A DNA stretch of 64,000 bases from Nocardioides sp. (GCF_030019515.1 NZ_JASEEQ010000008.1:62001-126000), one strand, 5' to 3'; shown: positions 43,788-52,716, counted from the stretch's first letter. Notes: a model not told the origin generated them from the sequence alone. Program-made: numbers and translations.

Positions 43788-45537
43788 GGTGCGAGCGCAG
43801 CGAGCCTCGAAGCCGGCACTGCGGATCGGCAACTGCTCCGGCTTCTACGGCGACCGGCTCTCCGCGATGCGGGAGATGCTGGAGGGCCGCCAGGAGGACG
43901 GGCACGGCCTGGACGTGCTGACCGGCGACTACCTCGCCGAGCTGACCATGCTGATCCTCGGCAGGGACACCATGAAGGACCCGGCGCTCGGCTACGCGCG
44001 CACGTTCGTCCGCCAGCTCGAGGACACCCTCGGCCTCGCGCTCGAGCGCGGGGTGCGGATCGTCAGCAACGCCGGCGGCCTGAACCCCGCGGGCCTGGCC
44101 GACCGGATCCGCGAGGTCGCCCGCGGCCTCGGGCTCGACCCGGCGGTCGCGCACGTCGAGGGCGACGACCTGCGCTCGCGCTCCGCCGAGCTGGGGTTCG
44201 AGGGCGCGCTCACCGCCAACGCCTACCTCGGCGGCTTCGGCATCGCCGCCGCGCTCGCCGCCGGCGCCGACGTGGTCGTCACCGGCCGGGTCACCGACGC
44301 CAGCCTCGTGGTCGGGCCCGCGGTCGCGCACCACGGCTGGACGCCGACGTCGTACGACGAGCTCGCCGGCGCGGTCGTGGCCGGGCACGTGCTCGAGTGC
44401 GGCACCCAGGCCACCGGCGGCAACTTCTCCGGCTTCCGCACCCTCCCGCACGACGGGCGCCCGCTCGGCTTCCCGCTCGCGGAGCTCGCGGCCGACGGCT
44501 CCTGCGTCGTGACCAAGCAGGCCGGCACCGGCGGCGCGGTCACGGTCGACACCGTCACCGCCCAGCTGATGTACGAGATCCAGAGCACCCGCTATCTCAA
44601 CCCCGACGTCACCACACACCTCGACACGGTGGCGCTGCGCGAGGTCGGCCACGACCGGGTCGAGATCAGCGGGGTGCGCGGCGGCCCGCCGCCGGAGCGG
44701 CTCAAGGTGTGCGTGAACGAGCTCGGGGGCTTCCGCAACACCGTCGAGCTGGTGCTCACCGGTCTCGACATCGACGCGAAGGCCGACTGGGTGCGCGAGC
44801 AGCTCGCCCCGGCCCTGACGGCGCAGGAGGTCAGCTGGACCCGGACCGCGCTGCCGCCGCCGGACGCGGACACGGAGGAGGGCGCCTCCTGCCTGCTGCG
44901 CTGCACGGTCAAGGACGAGCGCCCCGACCCGGTCGGCCGCGCGTTCACCAGTGCGGCCGTCGAGCTGGCGCTCGCGTCGTACCCCGGCTTCACGATGACC
45001 GCCCCGCCCGCGCAGCCCGCGCCATACGGCGTCTACCGCGCGGCGTACGTCGAGCGCGGCGCGGTCACGCACACCGTGGTGCACGCGGACGGCCGCCGCG
45101 AGGTGATCGCGGACCCGACCGACCTCGCCGAGGCCGACCACGAGTCCGGCCGGCGCCCGTCGTCGTACGCCGCCCCCGCCGACACGCTCACCCGCCGGGT
45201 GCCGCTCGGCACGTTCGTGCACGCGCGGTCCGGCGACAAGGGCGGCGACGCGAACCTCGGGCTCTGGGTGGTCAACGACGGGTCCGGGAAGTACGACGCC
45301 CGGGTGACCTGGCTGGCGAAGCTGATCTCCGAGCGGATGGTCCGCGAGCTGGTGCCGGAGGCGGCCGACCTCGAGGTGGAGGTCCACGTGCTGCCCAACC
45401 TCGGTGGCGTCAACGTGCTGATCCGCGGGCTGCTCGGTGACGGGGTGGCGGCCTCGACCCGGTTCGACCCGCAGGCGAAGGGGCTCGGCGAGTGGGTGCG
45501 GTCCCGGATGGTGCACGTGCAGGAGGGGCTGCTCTGA
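43771..45537 (+). CDS. AtuA family (DUF1446) acyclic terpene utilisation-like protein
   Basis: A 588-residue protein with the DUF1446/AtuA domain (LRIGNCSGFYGDRLSAM, NAGGLNPAGLADRIREVARG, VTGRVTDASLVVGPAV) and a C-terminal extension (FVHARSGDKGGDANLGLWVV). AtuA is needed for citronellol/geraniol catabolism in Pseudomonas, but its biochemical role is unknown; an Rv0976c-like gene occurs in the M. tuberculosis accA2-accD2 cluster as I recall. Start choice is uncertain: GTG at 43771, 43780 or 43789 all lie in a REP-like repeat, so the first 15 residues (DSVAEVRAQRASKP) are repeat-derived. GGGGGGAGG upstream favours 43771. Confidence 0.82.
   Translation: MDSVAEVRAQRASKPALRIGNCSGFYGDRLSAMREMLEGRQEDGHGLDVLTGDYLAELTMLILGRDTMKDPALGYARTFVRQLEDTLGLALERGVRIVSNAGGLNPAGLADRIREVARGLGLDPAVAHVEGDDLRSRSAELGFEGALTANAYLGGFGIAAALAAGADVVVTGRVTDASLVVGPAVAHHGWTPTSYDELAGAVVAGHVLECGTQATGGNFSGFRTLPHDGRPLGFPLAELAADGSCVVTKQAGTGGAVTVDTVTAQLMYEIQSTRYLNPDVTTHLDTVALREVGHDRVEISGVRGGPPPERLKVCVNELGGFRNTVELVLTGLDIDAKADWVREQLAPALTAQEVSWTRTALPPPDADTEEGASCLLRCTVKDERPDPVGRAFTSAAVELALASYPGFTMTAPPAQPAPYGVYRAAYVERGAVTHTVVHADGRREVIADPTDLAEADHESGRRPSSYAAPADTLTRRVPLGTFVHARSGDKGGDANLGLWVVNDGSGKYDARVTWLAKLISERMVRELVPEAADLEVEVHVLPNLGGVNVLIRGLLGDGVAASTRFDPQAKGLGEWVRSRMVHVQEGLL
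43779..43814. repeat. REP-like element at a gene junction
   Basis: GGTGGCTGAGGTGCGAGCGC followed by AGCGAGCCTCGAAGCC is an imperfect dyad, the inverse orientation of the element at 34162-34207. It spans the end of the TIGR03084 gene and the start of the atuA-like gene, and is translated in two frames. Confidence 0.6.
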
Positions 45538-46658
45538 TGAGCGACCTGAGGGCCCTGGGCGCCGAGTTCGTCCGCCGCGAGGTGGTGCCGTACCTCCAGG
45601 AGTGGGAGGACGCCGGCGAGATCCCGCGCGAGCTGCACCGGACGGCCGCCGGGCAGGGCCTGCTCGGCATCTCCTTCCCCGAGGAGGTCGGCGGTGGGGG
45701 CGGCGACGTCCTGGACACCGTCGAGCTCCAGGAGGGGATGTTCGAGGCCGGCGCGTCCAGCGGGCTGATGGCCGGCCTGTTCACCGGCGGCATCGCGCTG
45801 CCGCACATCGCGGCCCACGGCTCGCCCGACCTGGTCGACCGGTTCGTCCGGCCGACCCTGGCGGGGGAGCGGATCGGGGCGCTCGGCGTCACCGAGCCCG
45901 GCGGCGGATCGGACGTCGCCGGCATCCGGACCACGGCCCGCCGGGAGGGCGACGTCTACGTCGTCAACGGCGCGAAGACGTTCATCACCAGCGGGGTGCG
46001 CGGCGACTTCGTGACGACCGCGGTCCGCACCGGCGGCGCCGGTCACGCGGGCCTGTCGCTGCTCGTGATCGAGAAGGGCGCGCCCGGCTTCACCGTCGAC
46101 CGGGCGCTGACCAAGATGGGCTGGCACTGCTCCGACACCGCCGAGCTGTCGTTCGTCGACGTCGAGGTGCCGGTCGCGAACCTGGTCGGCGAGGAGAACG
46201 CCGGCTTCTACTACATCGCCGAGCAGTTCGTCGTCGAGCGGCTCGCGCTCGCGGTGCACGCCTACGGCATCGCCGCCCGGTCGCTCGAGCTGACCGCGGC
46301 GTACTGCCGCGACCGGGAGACCTTCGGCAAGCCGCTGATCGCCAACCAGGTGGTGCGGCACAAGCTCGTGGAGATGCGGAGGCAGGTCGAGGTGGCCCGC
46401 GCCTACACCCGCGAGGTGGCGGCGCGCCACGTGCGCGGAGACAGCGTGATCGCCGAGGTGTGCCTCGCGAAGCAGACCGCCTGCGATGCCGCGACGTACG
46501 TCTGTGACCAGGCCGTCCAGCTGCACGGCGGGACGGGATACATGCACGGGACCGAGGTGGAGCGGCACTACCGCGACGCCCGGATCCTGCCGATCGGAGG
46601 AGGTGCGACCGAGGTGCTGACTGATCTCGCCGCGAAGCTGCTGGGGTACGCCCGATGA
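45537..46658 (+). CDS. Acyl-CoA dehydrogenase (LCAD/IVD-like active site)
   Basis: A 373-residue FAD enzyme that introduces the alpha-beta double bond into an acyl-CoA. Family segments: ALGVTEPGGGSDVAGIRTTA near residue 120, ETFGKPLIANQVVRHKLVEM near 265, and the C-terminal QLHGGTGYMHGTEVERHYRDAR. At the MCAD Glu376 position it has IGGGATEV, so the catalytic base must sit earlier, as in isovaleryl- and long-chain enzymes (SLELTAAYCRDRETFG is suggestive). The ATG overlaps the AtuA-like stop. A branched acyl-CoA substrate fits the operon. Confidence 0.9.
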   Translation: MSDLRALGAEFVRREVVPYLQEWEDAGEIPRELHRTAAGQGLLGISFPEEVGGGGGDVLDTVELQEGMFEAGASSGLMAGLFTGGIALPHIAAHGSPDLVDRFVRPTLAGERIGALGVTEPGGGSDVAGIRTTARREGDVYVVNGAKTFITSGVRGDFVTTAVRTGGAGHAGLSLLVIEKGAPGFTVDRALTKMGWHCSDTAELSFVDVEVPVANLVGEENAGFYYIAEQFVVERLALAVHAYGIAARSLELTAAYCRDRETFGKPLIANQVVRHKLVEMRRQVEVARAYTREVAARHVRGDSVIAEVCLAKQTACDAATYVCDQAVQLHGGTGYMHGTEVERHYRDARILPIGGGATEVLTDLAAKLLGYAR

Positions 46659-47116
46659 CGGGCATGGGTGGCGAGGTCTCGCTGCACATGGACGCTCCGC
46701 CCGAGAAGGTGTGGGCGCTGGTCAGCGACGTCACCCGGATCGGGGAGTTCTCGCCCGAGACCTTCGAGGCGCGGTGGACCCGCGGCTCGACCGGTCCCGA
46801 GGTGGGCGCGTCGTTCAAGGGCCACGTGCGCCGCAACGGCGTGGGGCCGACGTACTGGTCGCCGTGCCAGGTGACCGCCTGCGTGCCGAACGAGCTGTTC
46901 GAGTTCGCGGTCGGCACCGACCAGGTGACCGTCAACAACTGGGGCTACCGGCTCGAGCCGGACGGCACCGGCACCCGCGTCACCGAGTACTTCCGGTTGG
47001 AGCCGAAGCCCTACCTGCGCGCCTACTGGCTGCTGCTCGGCCGGCTCCGCGGGCGCACCAACGAGCGCGGCATGCGCACCACGCTGGAGCGGATGAAGGC
47101 GGTGGTCGAGGCGTGA
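46655..47116 (+). CDS. SRPBCC (polyketide cyclase/START-like) family protein
   Basis: A 153-residue START-fold protein. GEVSLHMDAPPEKVWALVSDVTRIGEFSPETFEARW is the typical opening, WGYRLEPDGTGTRVTEYFRLEP the central sheet, and a C-terminal helix ends RTTLERMKAVVEA. The fold binds hydrophobic ligands; here it may carry or shape the acyl substrate, but this is inference. It overlaps neighbours by 4 nt on both sides. Confidence 0.87.
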   Translation: MTGMGGEVSLHMDAPPEKVWALVSDVTRIGEFSPETFEARWTRGSTGPEVGASFKGHVRRNGVGPTYWSPCQVTACVPNELFEFAVGTDQVTVNNWGYRLEPDGTGTRVTEYFRLEPKPYLRAYWLLLGRLRGRTNERGMRTTLERMKAVVEA

Positions 47117-48684
47117 GCACCCATCGCGAGGCGATGCTCGACAAGCTCGCCGCGCTCGACACCGAGCACGCCAAGGCGGTCGCCGGCGGCGGGGAGAAGT
47201 ACGTCGGGCGGCACCACGCGCGGGGCAAGCTGCTGCCCCGCGAGCGGATCGAGCTGCTCGTCGACGAGGGCTCGGCGTTCCTGGAGCTCAGCCCGCTCGC
47301 CGGCTGGGGCTCGGACTTCCCGGTCGGCGCGTCCGTGGTCACCGGCATCGGCGTGGTCGAGGGCGTCGAGTGCATGATCACCGCGAACGACCCGACCGTG
47401 AAGGGCGGCGCGAGCAACCCCTGGACGGTCAAGAAGATCTTCCGGGCCTCGCAGATCGCCGAGGAGAACGGGCTGCCCACCGTCTCCCTGGTCGAGTCGG
47501 GCGGCGCGGACCTGCCGACCCAGAAGGAGATCTTCATCCCGGGCGGCAAGCTGTTCCGCGACATCACCCGGGCCAGTGCGCGCAAGCAGCCGACGGTCGC
47601 GCTGGTCTTCGGCAACTCGACCGCCGGTGGCGCCTACGTGCCGGGCATGTCGGACTACACCGTGATGGTCAGGGAGCAGGCGAAGGTGTTCCTGGGCGGC
47701 CCGCCGCTGGTGAAGATGGCGACCGGCGAGGAGTCCGACGACGAGTCGCTCGGCGGCGCCGAGATGCACGCCCGGATCTCCGGGCTGGCCGACTACCTCG
47801 CCGAGGACGAGCTGGACGCGATCCGGATCGGCCGGCGGATCGTCGCGCGGCTGAACTGGCGGAAGGCCTCGGCCGCCCCCGCCTCCTTTGCCGAGCCGGA
47901 CGAGGACCCGGACGGGCTGCTCGACCTGATCCCCACGGACCTCAAGGAGCCGTTCGACCCGCGCGAGGTGATCCGGCGGGTCTGTGACGGGGTGTCCGCC
48001 ACGAACGGCGCGGTGTTCGACGAGTTCAAGCCGCTCTACGGCACCTCGCTGGTCACCGGCTGGGCGCGGATCCACGGCCGCCCGGTCGGGATCCTCGCCA
48101 ACGCGCAGGGGGTGCTGTTCTCCGAGGAGGCGCAGAAGGCCACCCAGTTCGTGCAGCTCGCGAACCAGACCGACACCCCGCTGCTGTTCCTGCACAACAC
48201 GACCGGCTACATGGTCGGCAAGGAGTACGAGCAGGGCGGCATCATCAAGCACGGCGCGATGATGATCAACGCGATCAGCAACTCCACGGTCCCGCACCTG
48301 AGCGTGATCATGGGCGCGTCGTACGGCGCCGGGAACTACGGCATGAACGGGCGCGCCTACGACCCGCGGTTCCTGTTCACCTGGCCCTCGGCGAAGTCGG
48401 CCGTGATGGGCCCCCAGCAGCTCGCCGGCGTGCTCGAGATCGTGGCGCAGCAGTCCGCCGAGGCCAAGGGCGAGGTCTTCGACGCCGAGGGCTTCAAGGG
48501 GATCAAGGAGATCGTCGAGGCGCAGATCGAGGAGCAGTCGCTGCCGCACTTCCTCTCCGGGATGCTCTACGACGACGGCGTGATCGACCCACGCGACACC
48601 CGCACGATCCTGGGCATCTGCCTGTCCGTGATCGAGAACATGCCGTACGTCGGCACCGACCGATTCGGAGTCTTCCGGCCATGA
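47113..48684 (+). CDS. accD: Acyl-CoA carboxylase, carboxyltransferase (beta) subunit
   Basis: A 523-residue carboxyltransferase of the MccB/AtuC/AccD2 type. The N half begins KLAALDTEHAKAVAGGGEKYVGRHHARGKLLPRERI; oxyanion-forming glycine pairs occur in SGGADLPTQKEIF/GNSTAGGAYVPGM and in MGASYGAGNYGM. It transfers CO2 from carboxybiotin to an unsaturated branched acyl-CoA such as 3-methylcrotonyl- or geranyl-CoA; the sequence alone does not say which. GTG start overlapping the preceding TGA. Confidence 0.93.
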   Translation: MSTHREAMLDKLAALDTEHAKAVAGGGEKYVGRHHARGKLLPRERIELLVDEGSAFLELSPLAGWGSDFPVGASVVTGIGVVEGVECMITANDPTVKGGASNPWTVKKIFRASQIAEENGLPTVSLVESGGADLPTQKEIFIPGGKLFRDITRASARKQPTVALVFGNSTAGGAYVPGMSDYTVMVREQAKVFLGGPPLVKMATGEESDDESLGGAEMHARISGLADYLAEDELDAIRIGRRIVARLNWRKASAAPASFAEPDEDPDGLLDLIPTDLKEPFDPREVIRRVCDGVSATNGAVFDEFKPLYGTSLVTGWARIHGRPVGILANAQGVLFSEEAQKATQFVQLANQTDTPLLFLHNTTGYMVGKEYEQGGIIKHGAMMINAISNSTVPHLSVIMGASYGAGNYGMNGRAYDPRFLFTWPSAKSAVMGPQQLAGVLEIVAQQSAEAKGEVFDAEGFKGIKEIVEAQIEEQSLPHFLSGMLYDDGVIDPRDTRTILGICLSVIENMPYVGTDRFGVFRP

Positions 48685-50603
48685 CCAAGGGAACGATCAG
48701 CCGACTCCTCGTCGCCAACCGCGCCGAGATCGCCTCCCGGGTGTTCCGCACCTGCCGCGGCCTCGGCATCGAGACCGTCGCGATCCACTCGGACGCGGAC
48801 GCCGACCTGCCCTACGTGCGGGAGGCGGACCACGCCGTACGCCTGCCGGGCAACGCGCCCGGCGAGACCTACCTGCGCATCGACCTGGTGCTCGACGCCG
48901 CGCGGCGCTCGGGCGCGGACGCGATCCATCCCGGCTACGGCTTCCTGTCCGAGAACGCCGAGTTCGCGCGGGCGGTGATCGACGCCGGGCTCACCTGGGT
49001 CGGTCCGGCACCCGAGTCGATCGACGCGATGGGCTCGAAGATCGAGGCCAAGCGGATCATGAAGGCCGCCGGGGTCCCGATCCTCGAGGCGCCGGACGAG
49101 CCGACCGAGGCCGACCTTCCCCTGCTGGTCAAGGCGTCCGCCGGTGGTGGCGGTCGCGGCATGCGCGTCGTCCGCGCGCTCGCCGACCTCCCGGGCGAGA
49201 TCGAGAAGGCGCAGGCCGAGGCGGCGTCGGCGTTCGGCGACGGCACGGTCTTCGTCGAGCCGTACGTCGAGCACGGTCGCCACGTCGAGGTGCAGGTCGT
49301 CGGCACCAGCGTCTACGGCGACCGCGACTGCTCGCTGCAGCGTCGGCACCAGAAGGTCGTCGAGGAGGCGCCGGCACCGGGGCTCAGCGACGAGGTCCGC
49401 GCCGGGCTGCACGACGCGGCTCGCAGGGCCGCCGAGGCGATCGACTACCGCGGCGCCGGCACCGTCGAGTTCCTCTACGACCCGGCCACCGAGCGGTTCT
49501 GGTTCCTGGAGATGAACACCCGGCTCCAGGTCGAGCACCCGGTCACCGAGCTGGTGGCGGGCGTCGACCTGGTGGCGTTGCAGATCCGCGACGCCGAGGC
49601 GAGCTGGTTCATGGGCTGGCCGGACCCGCCGCGCAGCCATGCGATCGAGGTGCGGCTGTACGCCGAGGACCCCATCGCCGACTACCAGCCGCAGAGTGGC
49701 ACGCTGACGACGTTCGACATCCCCCAGGAGGACGGCATCCGCGTGGACGCCGGCTTCGAGTCCGGGAGCACGGTGTCGACGCACTACGACGCGATGATCG
49801 CCAAGGTGATCGCGCACGCGCCGACCCGGGAGGCGGCGGCCCGCAAGCTCGCGGGCGTGCTGTCCCGGGCCAGGATCCACGGGCTGGTCACCAACCGGGA
49901 CCTGCTGGTGAGCGTCCTGCGCGACCCGGCGTTCCTGCGCGGCGAGGTCAGCACCGACTTCCTGTCGTCCGACGGGGTTTCGAGGGTCGCCGCGCTGGCA
50001 CCTCGACCGCCGTCCGCGGATGCGGCGGTGGCGGCGGCGATCGCGCTCGCCGAGCGGGCCGTGGCGACCAGGACCGTCCAGCGCGGGATCCCGGTCGCCT
50101 GGCGCAACGTGGTCTCCCAGCCGCAGCGGACCGAGTTCGACGGCGACGTCGCCGTGGAGTGGTGGGGCGGTCGTGACGGGTACCGGGTCGTGGGCCACGA
50201 GGTGATCGCCGTGGTCTCGACAGGCTCGACCGACGAGTGGCAGGTGACGCTCGAGACCGACGGCGTGCGCACGACGTACTCGATCGCCGTCAACGGAGCC
50301 GATGTGAACGTCGACAGCCCGCGGGGTCACGTCCGGCTCACCCGGGTGCCGCGGTTCGTCGACCCGGCCGAGCAGGTCGCCAGCGGCAGCCTGCTGGCGC
50401 CGATGCCCGGCACCGTCGTCAGCGTCGCGGTCGAGGCCGGCCAGCAGGTCGAGGCCGGGCAGCCGGTGCTGGTGCTCGAGGCCATGAAGATGCAGCACAC
50501 CGTGAGCGCGCCGTACGCCGGCACGGTCACGGAGATCGACGTCAAACCCGGTGCGCAGGTCGCCGCCGGAGAGGTACTCGCCGTAGTGGAGGAGCAGGAG
50601 TGA
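48681..50603 (+). CDS. accA: Acyl-CoA carboxylase, biotin carboxylase/BCCP (alpha) subunit
   Basis: A 640-residue biotin-carboxylase protein. LLVANRAEIASRVFRTCRGLGIETVAIHSDAD starts the BC domain, KASAGGGGRGMRVV is the ATP loop, LEMNTRLQVEHPVTE the catalytic region, and the C-terminal BCCP carries the biotinyl lysine in LVLEAMKMQHTV about 37 residues from the end. It works with the preceding beta subunit. Its BC-BCCP linker contains translated REP-like DNA (49976-50008) and a second repeat-like stretch (about 50211-50232), so this part is poorly constrained. Confidence 0.94.
   Translation: MTKGTISRLLVANRAEIASRVFRTCRGLGIETVAIHSDADADLPYVREADHAVRLPGNAPGETYLRIDLVLDAARRSGADAIHPGYGFLSENAEFARAVIDAGLTWVGPAPESIDAMGSKIEAKRIMKAAGVPILEAPDEPTEADLPLLVKASAGGGGRGMRVVRALADLPGEIEKAQAEAASAFGDGTVFVEPYVEHGRHVEVQVVGTSVYGDRDCSLQRRHQKVVEEAPAPGLSDEVRAGLHDAARRAAEAIDYRGAGTVEFLYDPATERFWFLEMNTRLQVEHPVTELVAGVDLVALQIRDAEASWFMGWPDPPRSHAIEVRLYAEDPIADYQPQSGTLTTFDIPQEDGIRVDAGFESGSTVSTHYDAMIAKVIAHAPTREAAARKLAGVLSRARIHGLVTNRDLLVSVLRDPAFLRGEVSTDFLSSDGVSRVAALAPRPPSADAAVAAAIALAERAVATRTVQRGIPVAWRNVVSQPQRTEFDGDVAVEWWGGRDGYRVVGHEVIAVVSTGSTDEWQVTLETDGVRTTYSIAVNGADVNVDSPRGHVRLTRVPRFVDPAEQVASGSLLAPMPGTVVSVAVEAGQQVEAGQPVLVLEAMKMQHTVSAPYAGTVTEIDVKPGAQVAAGEVLAVVEEQE
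49976..50008. repeat. REP-like element inside the carboxylase gene
   Basis: GGTTTCGAGG ... CCTCGACC forms the same dyad type as 34162-34207, but inside a coding sequence, translated in frame as linker residues around VSRVAALAPRPPS. About 200 bp further, GTGGTCTCGACAGGCTCGACC is another element-like stretch, also in frame. Confidence 0.5.
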
Positions 50604-51760
50604 ACGCGTTCACCGAGTCCCAGGAGCGTCAGGAGCTCCGCAAGGCCGTGGCCAGGCTGGCCGGCAAGTACGGCCGCGAGTGGTTCGCCGAGAAGGCGCG
50701 CAGCGGGGAGAAGACCACCGAGCTGTGGCTGGAGATCGGCAAGCACGGCTACCTCGGCATCAACATCCCCGAGGAGCACGGCGGGGGTGGCGGCGGCATC
50801 GGCGACATCGCGGCGGTCTGCGAGGAGCTGGCCGCCCAGGGCTGCCCGCTGCTGCTCATGGTCGTCAGCCCCGCGATCTGCGGCACGATCATCAGCCGCT
50901 ACGGCACCTCGGAGCAGAAGCAGCGCTGGCTGCCCGGCATCTGCGACGGCACCGGCACGATGGCGTTCGCGATCACCGAGCCGGACGCCGGCACCAACAC
51001 CCACAACATCACCACCACCGCGCGGCGTGACGGCGACGGTTGGGTGCTCACCGGCCGCAAGATCTACATCTCCGGCGTCGACGAGGCCGACAACATGCTG
51101 GTCGTCGCGCGCACCGAGGACGCGCGGACCGGCAAGCTCAAGCCCTGCCTGTTCGTGGTGCCGACCGACGCCGAGGGTCTGGAGGCCAAGGCGATCGCGA
51201 TGGAGATCGTCAGCCCCGAGCTGCAGTTCGCGGTGTTCCTCGATGACGTGCGGCTGCCCGCCGACGCCCTGGTGGGCGACGAGGACGGCGGCCTGGTGCA
51301 GCTGTTCGCCGGGCTCAACCCCGAGCGGATCATGGCGGCGTCGTTCTCGACCGGCCTGGCCCGCTACGCGCTGGACAAGGCCGCGGCGTACGCCAAGGAG
51401 CGCACGGTGTTCCAGGGGCCGATCGGCGCGCATCAGGCGATCGCGCACCCGCTGGCGGAGTCGCACATCGAGATCGAGATGGCGCGGCTGATGACCCAGA
51501 AGGCCGCCGCCCTCTACGACGCCGGGGACGACATGGGCGCCGGGGAGGCCGCGAACATGGCCAAGTACGCCGCCGCCGAGGCCGCCTGCCGGGCCGTCGA
51601 CCGGGCCGTGCAGACCCACGGCGGCAACGGCATCACCCAGGAGTACGGCGTGGCCGGGCTGCTGGTCGCCAGCCGCGCCGGCCGGATCGCGCCGGTGAGC
51701 CGGGAGATGATCCTCAACTTCGTCGCGATGCACTCCCTGGGGCTGCCGAAGTCGTACTGA
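50600..51760 (+). CDS. Acyl-CoA dehydrogenase, last gene of the Atu-like operon
   Basis: A 386-residue acyl-CoA dehydrogenase of the actinobacterial FadE12-like group. AFAITEPDAGTNTHNITTTARRDGDGWVLTGRKIYISG is at about 115-150, and the C-terminus has THGGNGITQEYGVAGLLVASRAGRIAPVSREMILNF, with the APVSREM form rather than the MCAD-type YEGT. GTG start overlapping the accA-like TGA. Two different dehydrogenases in one operon suggest two oxidation rounds or two substrates. No enoyl-CoA hydratase gene accompanies them here. Confidence 0.9.
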   Translation: MNAFTESQERQELRKAVARLAGKYGREWFAEKARSGEKTTELWLEIGKHGYLGINIPEEHGGGGGGIGDIAAVCEELAAQGCPLLLMVVSPAICGTIISRYGTSEQKQRWLPGICDGTGTMAFAITEPDAGTNTHNITTTARRDGDGWVLTGRKIYISGVDEADNMLVVARTEDARTGKLKPCLFVVPTDAEGLEAKAIAMEIVSPELQFAVFLDDVRLPADALVGDEDGGLVQLFAGLNPERIMAASFSTGLARYALDKAAAYAKERTVFQGPIGAHQAIAHPLAESHIEIEMARLMTQKAAALYDAGDDMGAGEAANMAKYAAAEAACRAVDRAVQTHGGNGITQEYGVAGLLVASRAGRIAPVSREMILNFVAMHSLGLPKSY

Positions 51761-51773
51761 CCGGGACCGGCCC

Positions 51774-51779
51774 CATACT
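51774..51779 (+). promoter_or_regulatory. -10 element of the AhpD-like gene
   Basis: CATACT ends 6 nt before the GTG at 51786, a leaderless-type arrangement separating this gene from the operon ending at 51760. Confidence 0.4.
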
Positions 51780-51785
51780 CAAGGG

Positions 51786-52580
51786 GTGACCTCCTTCGAG
51801 CTCGACGGCGCCGCGGCGCTGGAGCAGTACGCCCCGGCGGCCGCGGCGGCGTTCCGTCGAGTCCAGGAGGTTCGCCCCTCGGGTCTCTACGACGAGGTGC
51901 TGGAGAGCCCGGCGGTCGTGGCGTTCGTCGACCAGTTCCGGGTCGACGTCTCCCAGGTCGACGAGCGGCTGCGCTCCGGCTTCGCCGACGCGACCGGCAA
52001 GCGGCTCTTCGACGTGGCGCAGATGGTGTGGGTCTCCGACGTGAGCCCCCGGCTGGAGGCGGCCCTCGACGCCGTGTTCGCGCCCTCGGCCTGGCCGGCC
52101 GTGCCGCGCCGGATGCCGGTCGCGGATATCTGGAGCCTCGTCGAGTCGTTCCTGGCGAGCGTGGCGCTGCTCGACCGGGTCGACCCGACGACCACCGAGC
52201 TGGTGCGGCTGCGCGGCGCGCGCCAGCACGCCTGCCGACTGTGTGCGTCGCGCCGCTCGGTGGCCGCGATCGACGCGGGCGCCGACGACGTGACGTTCGA
52301 GGCCGTGGACCACTACGAGAGCAGTGACCTGTCGCCGGTCGCCAAGGCGGCGCTGGCGCTGACCGACGCCATCATCTGGACCCCGCTCGCGATCCCCGAG
52401 TCGGTCGTCGCCGACGTACGCCGCGAGCTCACCCCGGCGCAGGCCGTCGAGGTCGTGCTCGACGTGGTCCGCAACGCCGCCAACAAGATCGCGGTCGGGC
52501 TCGGCTCGGACGCCGCGGCCGTGACCGAGGGCGTGGAGCTGTTCGTCACCGAGCCGGACGGCACCCTGACGGTCGTCTGA
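51786..52580 (+). CDS. AhpD/carboxymuconolactone decarboxylase-like protein
   Basis: A 264-residue helical protein of the CMD/AhpD-like fold. The redox pair Cys-x-x-Cys is in RGARQHACRLCASRRSVAAID (about residues 142-162), with LALTDAIIWTPLAIPE and a final helical bundle following. AhpD-like proteins reduce peroxiredoxins or quench peroxides; others are lactone decarboxylases. The CxxC with a preceding His favours the redox role. It has its own leaderless promoter. Confidence 0.82.
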   Translation: MTSFELDGAAALEQYAPAAAAAFRRVQEVRPSGLYDEVLESPAVVAFVDQFRVDVSQVDERLRSGFADATGKRLFDVAQMVWVSDVSPRLEAALDAVFAPSAWPAVPRRMPVADIWSLVESFLASVALLDRVDPTTTELVRLRGARQHACRLCASRRSVAAIDAGADDVTFEAVDHYESSDLSPVAKAALALTDAIIWTPLAIPESVVADVRRELTPAQAVEVVLDVVRNAANKIAVGLGSDAAAVTEGVELFVTEPDGTLTVV

Positions 52581-52614
52581 ACCCGCACTCCCCGGGTGAG
52601 GCCGTGGCAGGGGT

Positions 52615-52682
52615 CTTCGACGGGTTCGCGACGATCGTCGCGCTCATCGCGCCGGCTCCTCCTCGCGCCACCTCGACAGGAC
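52615..52682. repeat. Palindrome-rich repeat-like stretch before dinB
   Basis: This stretch contains a perfect 16-bp palindrome CGCGACGATCGTCGCG (52627-52642) and the TCGACGGGTTCG...CCACCTCGACAG pattern typical of dispersed actinobacterial repeats. It separates the AhpD-like gene from the SOS-controlled polymerase gene. I see no coding sequence in it. Confidence 0.45.
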
Positions 52683-52701
52683 CGAACAATTGTTCGATAC
52701 T
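52683..52701 (+). promoter_or_regulatory. SOS (LexA) box and -10 of dinB
   Basis: CGAAC-AATT-GTTCG (52683-52696) is a perfect 14-bp dyad matching the actinobacterial LexA box (CGAAC-N4-GTTCG). GATACT (52696-52701) overlaps its edge and is placed as a -10 for a start site about 9 nt before the ATG. LexA binding would block the promoter until DNA damage. Confidence 0.82.
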
Positions 52702-52716
52702 GGTTGGGTGGGCAGG

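Noticed and set aside
52690-52716. TTG start for dinB at 52690
   Set aside because: It lies inside the LexA box and upstream of the likely transcription start; ATG 52717 begins the conserved domain.
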